From Halobacillus litoralis (GTDB lineage: Bacteria > Bacillota > Bacilli > Bacillales > Halobacillaceae), in assembly GCF_009856445.1 (NCBI RefSeq), contig NZ_WMFA01000006.1:62001-126000 (forward strand): a DNA stretch of 64,000 nucleotides, read 5' to 3'. Position numbers and translations under genes: made by a program. This document shows positions 17,149-26,725 of this stretch, in pieces (the first letter of the stretch is position 1; every line of letters starts with the position of its first letter). The notes beneath the pieces were generated by a model. That model searched no databases. It saw nothing but the letters and a program-made list of their open reading frames with translations, and was not told where the DNA came from.

Positions 17149-18225
17149 TTATTTATTCTTTTCATGACTCTGAATGATGTCCACCACTTTTTCCTTCGTT
17201 TGTTCACTTTGATAGCTTTGCATAGAGTCAAGAATCTGATTACGATTATGAATGAGTTGACGGAGGTCATTTACTAATGTTTCATTAGTAAGTTCCTCTT
17301 CCTCTCTTTTAAGCGCATACCCCTGTTTAACAAAAGAGTCTGCATTCAAAATCTGATCTCCGCGGCTGGCTTTTCTTGATAAAGGAATAAGAAGCATCGG
17401 CTTCTTCAAAGCTAAAAACTCGAAAATGGCATTTGATCCTGCCCGAGAAACAATATAGTCTGTAGCAGCAAACAAATCTTTCAGCTCATCCTGAACATAT
17501 TCGAACTGGGCGTATCCCCGCTTATTGATGGACGTATCCTTGTGCCCGTGCCCGCAGATGTGAACAATCTGGACTTCCTGAAGCAATTCATCCAGATTAC
17601 CACGAATCGCATCATTGATTCTTTTCGATCCAGTACTTCCTCCCATCACCATTACTACAGGTTTTTGCTTATGAAACTCACACAAAGCTAAACCTTTAGA
17701 GCGGTCTCCTTCAAACAGTTCCTCACGTACAACGGCTCCGATATATTCGCCCTTTCCTTCTGGCAAGTGTTTCATTGTCTCTGGAAAAGTGGCCAGAATT
17801 TTTTTCGCAAATGGGAAGGAAAGTTTATTGGCGAGCCCCGGCGTATAATCCGATTCATGTATGATGGTCGGCACGTTTTTCAGGCGAGCCGCCATGACTA
17901 CAGGTACAGAAACAAATCCACCCTTTGAAAAAATGACTTGAGGCTTTCGTTTCTGAATGATGCGAAGAGATTGGGCTAATCCTTTCAAAACTTTAAAAGG
18001 ATCCTTAAAGTTTTCCTTAGACATGTACCTTCTAAGCTTTCCAGTAGAGATGCCATGGTAGGTGACTCCATCTAAAGGCTCGATCAAGTTTCTTTCAATC
18101 CCACTATAAGAACCGATGTAATCAACGGTATATCCTTGTTTCTGGAATTCTGGAATAAGCGCAAGGTTCACGATCACGTGTCCCGCGGTTCCTCCACCGG
18201 TAAATAAAATTCGTTTCTGACTCAT
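17149..18225 (-). CDS. MurG-family UDP-GlcNAc:lipid I N-acetylglucosaminyltransferase (paralogue)
   Basis: 358 residues with the MurG glycine-rich opening [10 protein letters not shown], the lipid-I-binding KGGFVSVP motif and the UDP-GlcNAc site [11 protein letters not shown] ... [11 protein letters not shown]. It would transfer GlcNAc to lipid I to make lipid II on the inner membrane face. It stands alone, not inside a division-and-cell-wall cluster, so it is probably the second MurG type found in some Bacillaceae, perhaps used in sporulation or stress. Start ATG 18225 with a GAAAGGACG ribosome site. Confidence 0.85.
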   Translation of the reverse strand: MSQKRILFTGGGTAGHVIVNLALIPEFQKQGYTVDYIGSYSGIERNLIEPLDGVTYHGISTGKLRRYMSKENFKDPFKVLKGLAQSLRIIQKRKPQVIFSKGGFVSVPVVMAARLKNVPTIIHESDYTPGLANKLSFPFAKKILATFPETMKHLPEGKGEYIGAVVREELFEGDRSKGLALCEFHKQKPVVMVMGGSTGSKRINDAIRGNLDELLQEVQIVHICGHGHKDTSINKRGYAQFEYVQDELKDLFAATDYIVSRAGSNAIFEFLALKKPMLLIPLSRKASRGDQILNADSFVKQGYALKREEEELTNETLVNDLRQLIHNRNQILDSMQSYQSEQTKEKVVDIIQSHEKNK

Positions 18226-18280
18226 ATGTTAATCAACGTCCTTTCAGAGGGCTTCTTAAGTAGGTCTGTATGTGTTACTA

Positions 18281-18289
18281 TGCTATAAT
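18281..18289 (+). promoter_or_regulatory. Extended -10 promoter of the MATE gene
   Basis: TGCTATAAT, an extended -10 (TGnTATAAT), 47 bases before the MATE start. No good -35 is visible at 17 bases, which is normal for extended -10 promoters. Confidence 0.55.
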
Positions 18290-18335
18290 CCTCGTATTCC
18301 TCTAAAGAGAATTGTACCAGAAAAGAGTGTGGCCT

Positions 18336-19697
18336 ATGTATGAAACAAAAACATTAAAGGAAAAAATCAAATTGTTCAGCATCATCCTCATTCCTATCTT
18401 AATTACGCAAATCGGGATGTACCTTATGAACTTTTTCGATACGATTATGGCTGGGCAATCCGGGCCGGATCAACTGGCAGGAGTAGCAATAGGATCAAGT
18501 ATCTGGATGCCTGTATTTACAGGATTAAATGGCATTCTCATGGCTATTTCCCCAATTGTTGCCCAATTAAAAGGGGCAAAGAAAGAAAACGAGATTTCTT
18601 ATTCCGTCAAACAAGGCATCTATTTGTCCATTGTTTTGGCAAGTGGAATAGGTACCATTGGATTCTTTTTGCTGGATCCCATTTTGTCTTTATTAGACAT
18701 TACTCCAGAAGTCCGGCATGTCGCAAAATATTACTTAGTGACACTGGGGATTGGAATTGTCCCTTTGTTTGTTTTCAACATCCTTCGGTCATTTGTAGAT
18801 GCCCTTGGGCAAACCAAAGTTTCAATGACCGTCATACTTATGACGCTACCCATTAATGTTCTTTTCAATTATATGTTTATCTTCGGTCGATTGGGGGCCC
18901 CTGAACTCGGAGGGATCGGCGCAGGAGTAGCTTCTGCTCTCACCTACTGGGTATCATTAGTTATCCTTGTCAGTATCATTCACAAAATCCGCCCTCTAAG
19001 AACATATAAGATCTTCCAATCATGGATTTCTCCTGAATGGAAAGAATGGTGGGCACAATTAAAGATTGGCATTCCCATCGGTTTTGCCATCTTTTTTGAA
19101 ACGAGTATTTTCGCAGCCGTCACTTTTTTCATGACAGCTTACGACACGAATACGATCGCCGCTCACCAGGCAGCCATCAACTTCGCATCACTTCTCTATA
19201 TGGTCCCATTGAGTATCGCCTTCACCTTAACCATAGCCGTTGGTTTCGAAGTTGGGGCAGAAAGACACAAGGAAGCGAGGACGTATTCTTATTTAGGAAT
19301 TGCATCAGCTGTAACGATGAGCATTTTTGCAGGACTGGTCTTATTCATATTTGATGATGCCATTGCAAGACTTTACAGTACAGATGACAGAGTGATTGAA
19401 TTGACGAAGAATTTTATTATCTATGCTATATTCTTTCAGCTGTCTGATGGTTTCGGTGCGCCTCTGCAAGGGATTCTCCGCGGCTATAAGGATGTGAACA
19501 TTACACTTGTCATGGCGTTTATTTCTTACTGGGGCATAGGCTTACCAAGTGGGTACTGGCTGGCGAACTATACGGCACTCGGTCCTTATGGATACTGGTT
19601 AAGCTTGACCATCGGTCTGACCGCAGGAGCCATCACCCTCCTCATCCGTATGTTGTACATCCAAAAAAGAAACACCCCATTAAGTACCACTTCCTAG
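18336..19697 (+). CDS. MATE family multidrug/sodium antiporter
   Basis: 453 residues with about twelve membrane helices arranged as two repeats. The N-terminal PILITQIGMYLMNFFDTIMAGQ and the central IPIGFAIFFETSIFAA are characteristic of NorM/YeeO-type MATE exporters, which couple Na+ or H+ entry to cationic drug export. The start at ATG 18336 avoids an upstream TTG (18312). It is divergent from murG and ends next to element E2. Confidence 0.92.
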   Translation: MYETKTLKEKIKLFSIILIPILITQIGMYLMNFFDTIMAGQSGPDQLAGVAIGSSIWMPVFTGLNGILMAISPIVAQLKGAKKENEISYSVKQGIYLSIVLASGIGTIGFFLLDPILSLLDITPEVRHVAKYYLVTLGIGIVPLFVFNILRSFVDALGQTKVSMTVILMTLPINVLFNYMFIFGRLGAPELGGIGAGVASALTYWVSLVILVSIIHKIRPLRTYKIFQSWISPEWKEWWAQLKIGIPIGFAIFFETSIFAAVTFFMTAYDTNTIAAHQAAINFASLLYMVPLSIAFTLTIAVGFEVGAERHKEARTYSYLGIASAVTMSIFAGLVLFIFDDAIARLYSTDDRVIELTKNFIIYAIFFQLSDGFGAPLQGILRGYKDVNITLVMAFISYWGIGLPSGYWLANYTALGPYGYWLSLTIGLTAGAITLLIRMLYIQKRNTPLSTTS

Positions 19698-19717
19698 AAC
19701 AGCTTATTAAACATACT

Positions 19718-20455
19718 GGCAGGTTTCTTGAAGACTCAGTTTCGAGACTTTTGTTAAGTGGATGGGGCTGCGGGGAATAGCTCGCTTTCCGCGGGAGCGC
19801 GGTGAGCCTCCTCGGACTGCGTCCTGTGGGGTCTCACCAAGCACTTTTTTCCCGCAGGAGTCTCGCCATTCCCCTCCGCCCCTTAACCAACGAAGGTTCT
19901 CGAAACCACAAATTAAAAAATCAGCTCCTTTGGTTATCAGAAGTGAATGATGTAAACTCTACCTCATTGGTGTTTAGCAAACGCAAATGCTTGATGCAAC
20001 ACGCTATATGCCGGCTTAGGGTAAAAGAATTGGAACCTTACTTATGAATACAGGTGTTCTAATCGTCCACTTCCCTCAACCATTTAAGCTGACCATTTTA
20101 GAAGTGGTTTCGAGACACTTATAAGGTCAAGGAGCGAAGGGAAAAGGTGAGACTCCTATCCTTTAGTGTGGAGGTGCCTTGGTCAGCGGTGTATGGACTG
20201 GACTGAGCTGGCGGAGATAAAGGAAACACGGAGAGCGTAGCGATTCGATGTTGACTTATCATACAGAAGCGAGGGAAGTCTCACTAGCCGCTAGGCGCCG
20301 GAACCGGATAACCAAAAGGACGTGTGGGACAGGTGAGACCCCGGGAGGCGTAGCCTGAGGAGGCTCACCGCCCGCCCCATGGAAAGCGAACCTTTTCCCG
20401 CAGCCCCCATCCACCTAACAAAAGTCTCGAAACTGAGTCTTCCACTAAAGGGAGC
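19718..20455. repeat. Dispersed inverted-repeat element, copy E2
   Basis: About 738 bp, bounded by inverted repeats at 19727-19747 and 20425-20442 with the same outer flanks as E1 (GGCAGGTTT left, GGGAGC right). The left arm matches E1 almost base for base. An internal boundary around 20095-20115 (TTTTAGAAGTGGTTTCGAGA) matches the middle of E3, so E2 looks composite. It lies between the convergent MATE and aldehyde dehydrogenase genes. It encodes nothing credible. Confidence 0.88.
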
Positions 20456-20467
20456 ATATCTTGAATA

Positions 20468-20504
20468 TAAAAAGAAGCGTCCTGAGTCAGGACGCTTCTT
20501 TTTG
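20468..20504. terminator. Terminator of aldehyde dehydrogenase gene (bidirectional)
   Basis: AAAGAAGCGTCCTGA pairs with TCAGGACGCTTCTTT, with T/A runs on both sides, so it can serve both convergent transcripts. Confidence 0.9.
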
Positions 20505-20519
20505 GTTTATGGTCGATAG

Positions 20520-21944
20520 TTATTGGTTTAGGTTAAGAACGATTAAGCGTTCTTCTGTCATATCTTCGATCGTGTATTTCGGCCCTTCTTTACCCCAGCC
20601 ACTATCTTTCACGCCCCCATAAGGCATGAGGTCGACACGATATTGCGAGGAATCATTGACCATTAAACCTCCAACTTCCACATTTCTCGCTGCATAAAAA
20701 GCGGTATCAAGATTCTTCGTGAAAATACCCCCTTGGAGGCCATAAGGGGAATCATTCACTTCCTCTATACATGATGGAAGATCAGAGAACGGAATGATGC
20801 TCACAACAGGAGCGAATATTTCTTCGCAGACGACTTTCATATCTGGCTTTACATTTGTTAAAACTGTTGGATGGAATAAAGCGGCTTCGCGATTACCGCC
20901 GTGGATGACTTGGGCTCCTGCTGATTTCGCTTCTTCCACCCACTGTTCGGCGCGATCAGCTTCATCTTCGCTGATCATAGGACCAACATCGGTATGAGGG
21001 TCATTCGGGTCGCCTACATTCAACTTTTCAATCGCTTGAATGAACTTGTTCTGGAATTCTTCTCGGACTTCTTCGTGGACGTACAATCGTTGGACAGATA
21101 TACAAACCTGTCCGGCAAACGCATAACTTTTAGCGGCCACATTTTCTGCAGCTGCATCAAGATCCGCTTCTTTATCAACGATAACTGGTGAGTTATTTCC
21201 GAGTTCCAGGATTAGTTTGTTCAGCCCTGTATTTTGTTTTAACTTGAGCCCGACTTCTGCACTGCCTGTAAACGTGTAAAGGTTAATCCGGTCATCCTTC
21301 ATCATTTGATTTCCCACCGTAGATCCTGAACCTACCACCACATTAAGAAAACCTTTCGGAAGTCCCGCCTCTTCAAATAACCCGGCTAATTTAAGCGCAG
21401 ATATCGGTGTTTTACTTGCAGGTTTCAAGACCACCGCATTCCCTGCCGCTATAGCGGGTGCGATTTTATGTGCGACAAGGTTAACCGGGAAATTGAATGG
21501 GCTGATGGCTCCGACAACTCCTACAGGAACTTTGATCGTGAAAGCCATACGGTTTTCAGACCCTGGAGCAGCCTCTACTGGAACACCTTCTCCATGGATC
21601 CGTTTCGCTTCTTCTGCTGCCAATTCAAATGTTTGAGAAGCACGGTCCAGTTCGGTTAACGCCTGTTTGATCGGCTTGCCGGCTTCCATCGTTATGACTT
21701 TTGCCATTTCCTCCTGGTTCTCTTTCAGTAGTTCACTCACACGTTTTAATATTTCAAATCTTTCATAAGGAGACATGGCATGCTTCTTATACGCATGCAT
21801 GGCTGCTTCAATGGCTGCATCGACTTCTTTCTCAGAAGCTTTCGCCACCTGAGCAAAGGTTTGCTGAGTGTATTTGTCCCATACGTCCAGTTGATCATTA
21901 GTGTCTATCCATTCTCCATTAATATAGAGCTTATGACGATCCAT
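20520..21944 (-). CDS. NAD(P)-dependent aldehyde dehydrogenase
   Basis: 474 residues, a full-length ALDH. Catalytic Glu is in LELGNNSPV and the nucleophile Cys in GQVCISVQR; the cofactor loop is FTGSAEVG. It oxidises an aldehyde to the acid. The sequence resembles the lactaldehyde/glycolaldehyde and GapN-like clades, but the substrate cannot be fixed from sequence. The start at ATG 21944 is supported by the GGAGAGG ribosome site; the longer in-frame ORF has no signal for an earlier start. It stands alone between two terminators. Confidence 0.9.
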   Translation of the reverse strand: MDRHKLYINGEWIDTNDQLDVWDKYTQQTFAQVAKASEKEVDAAIEAAMHAYKKHAMSPYERFEILKRVSELLKENQEEMAKVITMEAGKPIKQALTELDRASQTFELAAEEAKRIHGEGVPVEAAPGSENRMAFTIKVPVGVVGAISPFNFPVNLVAHKIAPAIAAGNAVVLKPASKTPISALKLAGLFEEAGLPKGFLNVVVGSGSTVGNQMMKDDRINLYTFTGSAEVGLKLKQNTGLNKLILELGNNSPVIVDKEADLDAAAENVAAKSYAFAGQVCISVQRLYVHEEVREEFQNKFIQAIEKLNVGDPNDPHTDVGPMISEDEADRAEQWVEEAKSAGAQVIHGGNREAALFHPTVLTNVKPDMKVVCEEIFAPVVSIIPFSDLPSCIEEVNDSPYGLQGGIFTKNLDTAFYAARNVEVGGLMVNDSSQYRVDLMPYGGVKDSGWGKEGPKYTIEDMTEERLIVLNLNQ

Positions 21945-22028
21945 GAACCTCTCTCCTTTGAAATAGAATCTACAACTTTTCCTATTTTCTGAGCAACGGT
22001 TGGAGGACTCGCATAGAAGAAAACAAAA

Positions 22029-22064
22029 AAAGTCTGAATGGAGGAAACCCTCCATTCAGACTTT
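22029..22064 (-). terminator. Terminator of nupC
   Basis: AAGTCTGAATGGAGG pairs with CCTCCATTCAGACTT, with a T-run on the minus strand. Confidence 0.92.
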
Positions 22065-22072
22065 TCGGCACT

Positions 22073-23260
22073 TTATAGGAATAATCCTGCAATTGTTGCA
22101 GAAAGCATAGAACCTAGCGTGGCACCGATAAGAAGTTTCATACCGAAACCAGATACTCGTCCACCTTTTTCCGCATCAATACCTTGAACAGTACCAGCAA
22201 TGATACCAATCGAGGAGAAGTTAGCGAAACTTGTAAGGAAGACCGTGACAATACCAACTGTTTTCTCAGATACACTATCAAGCATGTTAGAGAATTCAAG
22301 CATCGCTACGAATTCGTTCGTTACGATTTTCGTACCCATGATGGCACCAGCATCAACAACTTCAGCAGCTGGAATACCCATCAGCAACCCGATTGGAGCA
22401 ATGATATAACCAAGCAGTTCTTGAAGTGTAAAGCCGTTGAATACAGCTCCGAACACCCAGTTCACAAGTTCAAGTGAAGCGATGAAAGCAATTAGCATAG
22501 ATGCAACGATTAAAGCGATCTTACCGCCATCAAGGGCACCATTACCCATAGCTTCAAAGAAGCTTTTCGCATTGGAAACGTCTTGAATATCAACTTTGTC
22601 CTCTTCTTTAGAAACTTTAACCGGTGCGATGATGGATGAAACAATCAAGGCACTGAACATGTTTAACGGAAGAGCCACAAGGATATATTGACTTGGCAGC
22701 ATTCCAAGATAAGCACCTACGATAGATGCAGATACAGATCCCATAGCGGAAGCACTTACAATATACAAACGGTTATCATTCAAGTTGTGGAACTGTGATT
22801 TGATAGCAATCAAAGCCTCGGACTGACCGAAGAAAATACTGTTGACCGCGTTAAATGATTCAACTTTCGGCAAACCGGTAATTTTAGAAAGTCCCCAACC
22901 AAGATATTTAATAATGAATGGCAAAATCTTAAGATACGTTAAGACAGAAAGAATGGTTGCGAAGAAAATGATGATCAGCAGCACGTTGAAGAAGAAAACG
23001 CCGTTCTCTCCTACTTCTACGCCCCCTAGTACGAAGTTAACACCGACTGTTCCAAATTCAATCAGCTTGTTGAACCCGGCGGAAATTCCATCAATGATGA
23101 GTTTTCCGATGGTCGTGTTGAACATGAAAGCCGTAATTAGCAACTGAACAACAATCATAACCCCTATACCTTTGTAGTTAATGTTCTTACGATCATTGGA
23201 CATTAGAAAAGCGATTCCAAGAATGATCGCAACAGCAAGAATTCCTAAAAGAATACCCAC
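22073..23260 (-). CDS. nupC: Concentrative nucleoside transporter NupC
   Basis: 395 residues with about ten helices. The CNT family motif GQSEALIAIKSQFH and the C-terminal SFANFSSIGI segment are present. It imports nucleosides with H+ or Na+. Start is GTG 23260 behind an excellent GGGGAGG ribosome site. A cre-like operator overlaps its promoter, so glucose repression through CcpA is likely. Confidence 0.92.
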   Translation of the reverse strand: MGILLGILAVAIILGIAFLMSNDRKNINYKGIGVMIVVQLLITAFMFNTTIGKLIIDGISAGFNKLIEFGTVGVNFVLGGVEVGENGVFFFNVLLIIIFFATILSVLTYLKILPFIIKYLGWGLSKITGLPKVESFNAVNSIFFGQSEALIAIKSQFHNLNDNRLYIVSASAMGSVSASIVGAYLGMLPSQYILVALPLNMFSALIVSSIIAPVKVSKEEDKVDIQDVSNAKSFFEAMGNGALDGGKIALIVASMLIAFIASLELVNWVFGAVFNGFTLQELLGYIIAPIGLLMGIPAAEVVDAGAIMGTKIVTNEFVAMLEFSNMLDSVSEKTVGIVTVFLTSFANFSSIGIIAGTVQGIDAEKGGRVSGFGMKLLIGATLGSMLSATIAGLFL

Positions 23261-23296
23261 AATAAGTCCTCCCCTAATTGTAAAATAAAGTATTTA

Positions 23297-23310
23297 TGAA
23301 AATGCTTACA
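23297..23310. promoter_or_regulatory. cre site (CcpA operator) in the nupC promoter
   Basis: TGAAAATGCTTACA matches the consensus TGWAANCGNTNWCA at 13 of 14 positions. On the minus strand it overlaps a candidate promoter with -35 TTGATG and -10 TACTTT (16-base spacer), so CcpA binding should block transcription. Confidence 0.65.
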
Positions 23311-23500
23311 TCAAGTAATTCCACTATGGATTTTATCAGGTTGTCAGACGTCATGCAAGGTTTATTTGTATGTAATAAATAACAAATCATGACATGCTAG
23401 TCGTCCTATGCTCTAATATGCCTTTATTCCTAAGGGTTTATCCCCCTTTCAAAAACCTTAATTAAAAATTGTCATATGAGTATACACATGTACACAATAA

Positions 23501-23530
23501 AAAAGAAACGCTTTTAAAAGCGTTTCTTTT
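23501..23530 (-). terminator. Terminator of the siderophore-uptake operon
   Basis: A perfect 30-bp palindrome: AAAAGAAACGCTTTT followed by AAAAGCGTTTCTTTT, directly after the last permease stop at 23531. Confidence 0.92.
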
Positions 23531-24523
23531 TTATGATTTCTGCATCTTTCTCAATAAGAATAGAAAGTACGGAGCTCCGATGACAGCCGTAAAAATGCCG
23601 GCAGGAACTTCTGTAGGTGGAAACAATCCCCGGCCCAGGTTGTCAGCAACCATTAAAAGCAACGTGCCCGTCAGCGCTGAAACAGGTAAGAGATAGATAT
23701 GCTTATTCCCCACCAGTTGCCTAGCAATATGCGGCGCAATTAACCCGACAAACCCAAGTGTACCGACAACGGCCACTGAAGCTCCAGCTAGAATCACGGC
23801 TATGATCAATAATATCAACCTTGCTTTTCTTACGGGTTCTCCTAGCCCTTCCGCAACATCGTCTCCTAGACTAAGAACATCGAGCTTTGGAGCTAGGAAA
23901 AACGTAATGGGAACAACAATCACAATCCAAGGCAGAAGCATCCACACATCTGTCCAATCTTTTCCCCATAAACTCCCGGTCAACCAGACAAGTGCTGCAT
24001 TTGTCTCCAATGGAAATTTAACGGTTAAAAATTGTATACCAGCCTGACATATTGCTCCTAAAGCAATCCCCACCAGGGCGAGAGTCGCTGGTTGGACTCC
24101 CCTTTTAAAAGCAAAAATATAAAGGCCGATTGTGACCAGCCCCGCTCCTAAGAATGCAGCGATCGGGAGACCGATGACAGGCAATGAAGGAAAGAGGATG
24201 ATGACAGCTGCGGCTGCAAACCCAGCTCCCTTGGTGATCCCAATGACGTCTGGAGATGCCAGGGGGTTACGGATAATTCCTTGCAGCAAAGCACCAGATA
24301 CACCCAATCCAGTCCCTACCAACAAACTCATAATGATGCGGGGCAATCGGAAATTTTCAATGATATAGCCACTGCCGCCTGCATCAACTCCAACCATATA
24401 GTTGTATATCGATCCAGGAGGAATCCAAACAGCACCTACACCAATGGAAACAAAGGCTCCTAACAAAACCAGAATGGTAAGGGAAACAATAATCGTTATT
24501 GGATTCAACTTTTGCAATCTCAC
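23531..24523 (-). CDS. FecCD-family iron-siderophore permease (second subunit)
   Basis: 330 residues with about nine or ten membrane helices. FecCD/BtuC motifs are present: NPLASPDVIGITKGAGFAAA and GTLGFVGLIAPHIAR (the ATPase-contacting loop). It pairs with the permease encoded just upstream (4-base overlap) to form the membrane channel of a ferric-siderophore importer. It is the last gene of a Fur-controlled operon, which has no ATPase gene. Confidence 0.92.
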   Translation of the reverse strand: MRLQKLNPITIIVSLTILVLLGAFVSIGVGAVWIPPGSIYNYMVGVDAGGSGYIIENFRLPRIIMSLLVGTGLGVSGALLQGIIRNPLASPDVIGITKGAGFAAAAVIILFPSLPVIGLPIAAFLGAGLVTIGLYIFAFKRGVQPATLALVGIALGAICQAGIQFLTVKFPLETNAALVWLTGSLWGKDWTDVWMLLPWIVIVVPITFFLAPKLDVLSLGDDVAEGLGEPVRKARLILLIIAVILAGASVAVVGTLGFVGLIAPHIARQLVGNKHIYLLPVSALTGTLLLMVADNLGRGLFPPTEVPAGIFTAVIGAPYFLFLLRKMQKS

Positions 24524-25539
24524 ACTGAACGCCCCCCTTTACTAGCAAGGTATAAGAAAAACGGGGCTCCAAGCAGTGCCGTTACTATACCCACTGGAGA
24601 TTCTGCAGGAAAAGAAATGAACCTTGAAAGAACATCAGAAATTGTTAATAATGCTGCCCCGAAGATAGCTGATACCGGAAGTACTAAGCGGTAATCTGAT
24701 CCAATGAGCTTACGTACAATATTCGGAATAATTAAGCCTATGAAACCGATTGGACCAGCAACCGCCACGGAAATGCCGGCCAATAGAATGACTAAGATAG
24801 CTGATGAAACCCGGATCCATCCAATTCTCTGCCCTAATCCCCTTGCAACATCTTCACCTAATCCAAGGATTGTAAGCCCTTTACCTAGAAATAGTGCACC
24901 GATGAGACCGGTCAGTGACCATGGAATCATTAACTGGACATCAGCCCAGTTGCGACCATCGATTCCACCGGCCAGCCAAAAAAGAACATCCTCCGTTGAT
25001 GTTTCATGAAAAAGGACGATTCCCTCAATTAAAGAGGAAAGAAATAAATGGACAGTAATCCCTGCCAGAGCTAATTTCACTGGTGTCATACCGCCCCCTG
25101 TAGAAGAGAGCGAATAGACGATCGCTCCTCCAACGGCTGCACCTAAGAATGCGAAATAGACGAGCGTTGAAGAACCAAGTCCCGGAAAGAGGACAACACC
25201 TGCCACTACCATTAATGAGGCTCCCGCATTCACCCCGAAAACTTGAGGAGAAGCTAAAGGATTGTTCGTAATGGCTTGCATTATTCCTCCGGCTATAGCT
25301 AAACATGCGCCTACGATGATTCCTACCAAAGCCCTTGGTAAACGGATTGTATGGATGATGGAAGCAGCTTTCCCCTCATCAGGGGCAAATAAAAATTTCC
25401 ATACATCAGTAAATGGAATAGCATAGGCACCAATACTTAAACTCGCCATGAAGCTCGCCATAAGGACCAAAATACCGAACAAGAAAATGAGGACCATTTT
25501 ATATTTGAATATGGATGATTGCTCAGATATATGCTGCAC
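24520..25539 (-). CDS. FecCD-family iron-siderophore permease (first subunit)
   Basis: 339 residues, homologous to the second permease: motifs NNPLASPQVFGVNAGASL and GPIGFIGLIIPNIVRKL. Together they form a heterodimeric channel as in the B. subtilis Yfi/Fhu/Feu systems. It is separated from the binding-protein gene by ~100 bp containing a hairpin that may lower its expression relative to the binding protein. Confidence 0.92.
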   Translation of the reverse strand: MQHISEQSSIFKYKMVLIFLFGILVLMASFMASLSIGAYAIPFTDVWKFLFAPDEGKAASIIHTIRLPRALVGIIVGACLAIAGGIMQAITNNPLASPQVFGVNAGASLMVVAGVVLFPGLGSSTLVYFAFLGAAVGGAIVYSLSSTGGGMTPVKLALAGITVHLFLSSLIEGIVLFHETSTEDVLFWLAGGIDGRNWADVQLMIPWSLTGLIGALFLGKGLTILGLGEDVARGLGQRIGWIRVSSAILVILLAGISVAVAGPIGFIGLIIPNIVRKLIGSDYRLVLPVSAIFGAALLTISDVLSRFISFPAESPVGIVTALLGAPFFLYLASKGGRSV

Positions 25540-25608
25540 ATGAATTCTCCTATCTATATACTCTTTTCACCATATCACAAACGATAGGAAAGCCCTATGG
25601 TAAAAAGG

Positions 25609-25636
25609 AAAGAGCGAAGGGAAGCCCTCCGCTCTT
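25609..25636 (-). terminator. Partial terminator between binding protein and permease genes
   Basis: On the minus strand AAGAGCGGAGGG pairs with CCCTTCGCTCTT with one mismatch, followed by a short T-rich tract. In such operons a leaky hairpin here lets the binding protein be made in excess. Confidence 0.6.
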
Positions 25637-25643
25637 CATACCG

Positions 25644-26600
25644 TTATTCCTCATATAAATAGTTGATCGCGTCCTCTAGTATTTTTTCAGATGAAATCAA
25701 CCCTCGAAAACGTGACCACATGTTGCGATCAACTTCATGGACTTCTCCATTTTCCACAGCAGAAATACCTTGATATAAGTCATTGCTTTCCCACTCATCA
25801 ACAACCGTTTGATCACCAGCAACCATATGGAACATCACATCCGGATTGAATTCAACGACCTGTTCAAGGTTGATTTTATTGTAGCGCTCATCTCCACTTT
25901 GAATCGCGTTTTTCAAACCGATGGATTCCAAAAGAGAACCGGTGTAGGATTCCATGTTGTGTGCGAAGTAACCGCTGTCCGCTACTACGGCCGGAAGGAC
26001 GGTACGGTCTTCGTCCTCAGGTACCTGCGCTTTAAGTTCTTCCATTTTTGCCTGATGATCGGCTAAAACTTCTTCACCTTTCTCTTCCATACCCATGGCT
26101 TTTGATACGGTTTCAAAGCTTGTAATAATGCCTTCATAATCAGCAGCTAGTGAAGGAAGGATAATCGTCGGAGCAATATCAGACAATTGATCATAGATAT
26201 CCTTGTGTCTTTTCATATCGGCAATGATCAAGTCAGGTTGAAGAGAGCTAATTACTTCTAAGGAAGGCTGCTTTCTTGTACCTACTGATGTATAGTCACC
26301 GATTTTCTCACGAATCGGTTCGATAATACGTTCTGAATCATCATCATCCGCGATGCCCACGGGTGAAACCCCCAACGAAGCAAGGTTGTCCACGAATGAA
26401 AACTCCAGCGCTACAACCTTCTCAGGCTGCCCTGAAATTTCTGTTTCTCCCATTTCATGTTCAACCACACGTGTTTCCTCTGTTGTTTCACCGTTCTCAT
26501 CTTTTGTATCTTCTGAAGTTTGATCTTCAGAAGCACCCCCACAAGCACTTAAAACGAGTACAAGAACAAGCATAAATAACGAAACTATACTTTTCTTCAT
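25644..26600 (-). CDS. Ferric-siderophore/citrate substrate-binding lipoprotein
   Basis: 318 residues. The signal peptide ends in the lipobox VLSACGG, followed by an acidic linker (SEDQTSEDTKDENGE) and a periplasmic-binding-protein class III fold with VVALEFSFVDNLASLGV and LQPDLIIAD motifs. It resembles YfmC/YfiY, which bind ferric citrate or hydroxamate siderophores; the exact ligand is inference. The upstream in-frame ATG at 26615 contains the ribosome site, so the start is 26600. A perfect Fur box stands just upstream. Confidence 0.92.
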   Translation of the reverse strand: MKKSIVSLFMLVLVLVLSACGGASEDQTSEDTKDENGETTEETRVVEHEMGETEISGQPEKVVALEFSFVDNLASLGVSPVGIADDDDSERIIEPIREKIGDYTSVGTRKQPSLEVISSLQPDLIIADMKRHKDIYDQLSDIAPTIILPSLAADYEGIITSFETVSKAMGMEEKGEEVLADHQAKMEELKAQVPEDEDRTVLPAVVADSGYFAHNMESYTGSLLESIGLKNAIQSGDERYNKINLEQVVEFNPDVMFHMVAGDQTVVDEWESNDLYQGISAVENGEVHEVDRNMWSRFRGLISSEKILEDAINYLYEE

Positions 26601-26621
26601 ATGTAATACCTCCATTGTTAT

Positions 26622-26636
26622 TGATAATCATTATCA
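26622..26636. promoter_or_regulatory. Fur box
   Basis: TGATAATCATTATCA, a perfect 7-1-7 palindrome, lies between the promoter and the ribosome site of the substrate-binding gene. Fur with iron should repress the operon. Confidence 0.93.
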
Positions 26637-26648
26637 AATGCTTTTTTT

Positions 26649-26677
26649 ATCATACTTAAATTCAGGTCAATTGTAAA
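26649..26677 (-). promoter_or_regulatory. Promoter of the siderophore-uptake operon
   Basis: On the minus strand TTTACA (26677-26672), 17-base spacer, TATGAT (26654-26649). The transcription start would be near 26642, immediately before the Fur box. Confidence 0.75.
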
Positions 26678-26725
26678 GGGTACAGCAAAAGGGATGCCGC
26701 TTTTTCGAAGCAACATCCCCTCCAT

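Noticed and set aside
23261-23500. Purine riboswitch before nupC
   Set aside because: No TATAA/CCGnAAA/GACTAYG pattern is present; only the cre site and promoter are supported.
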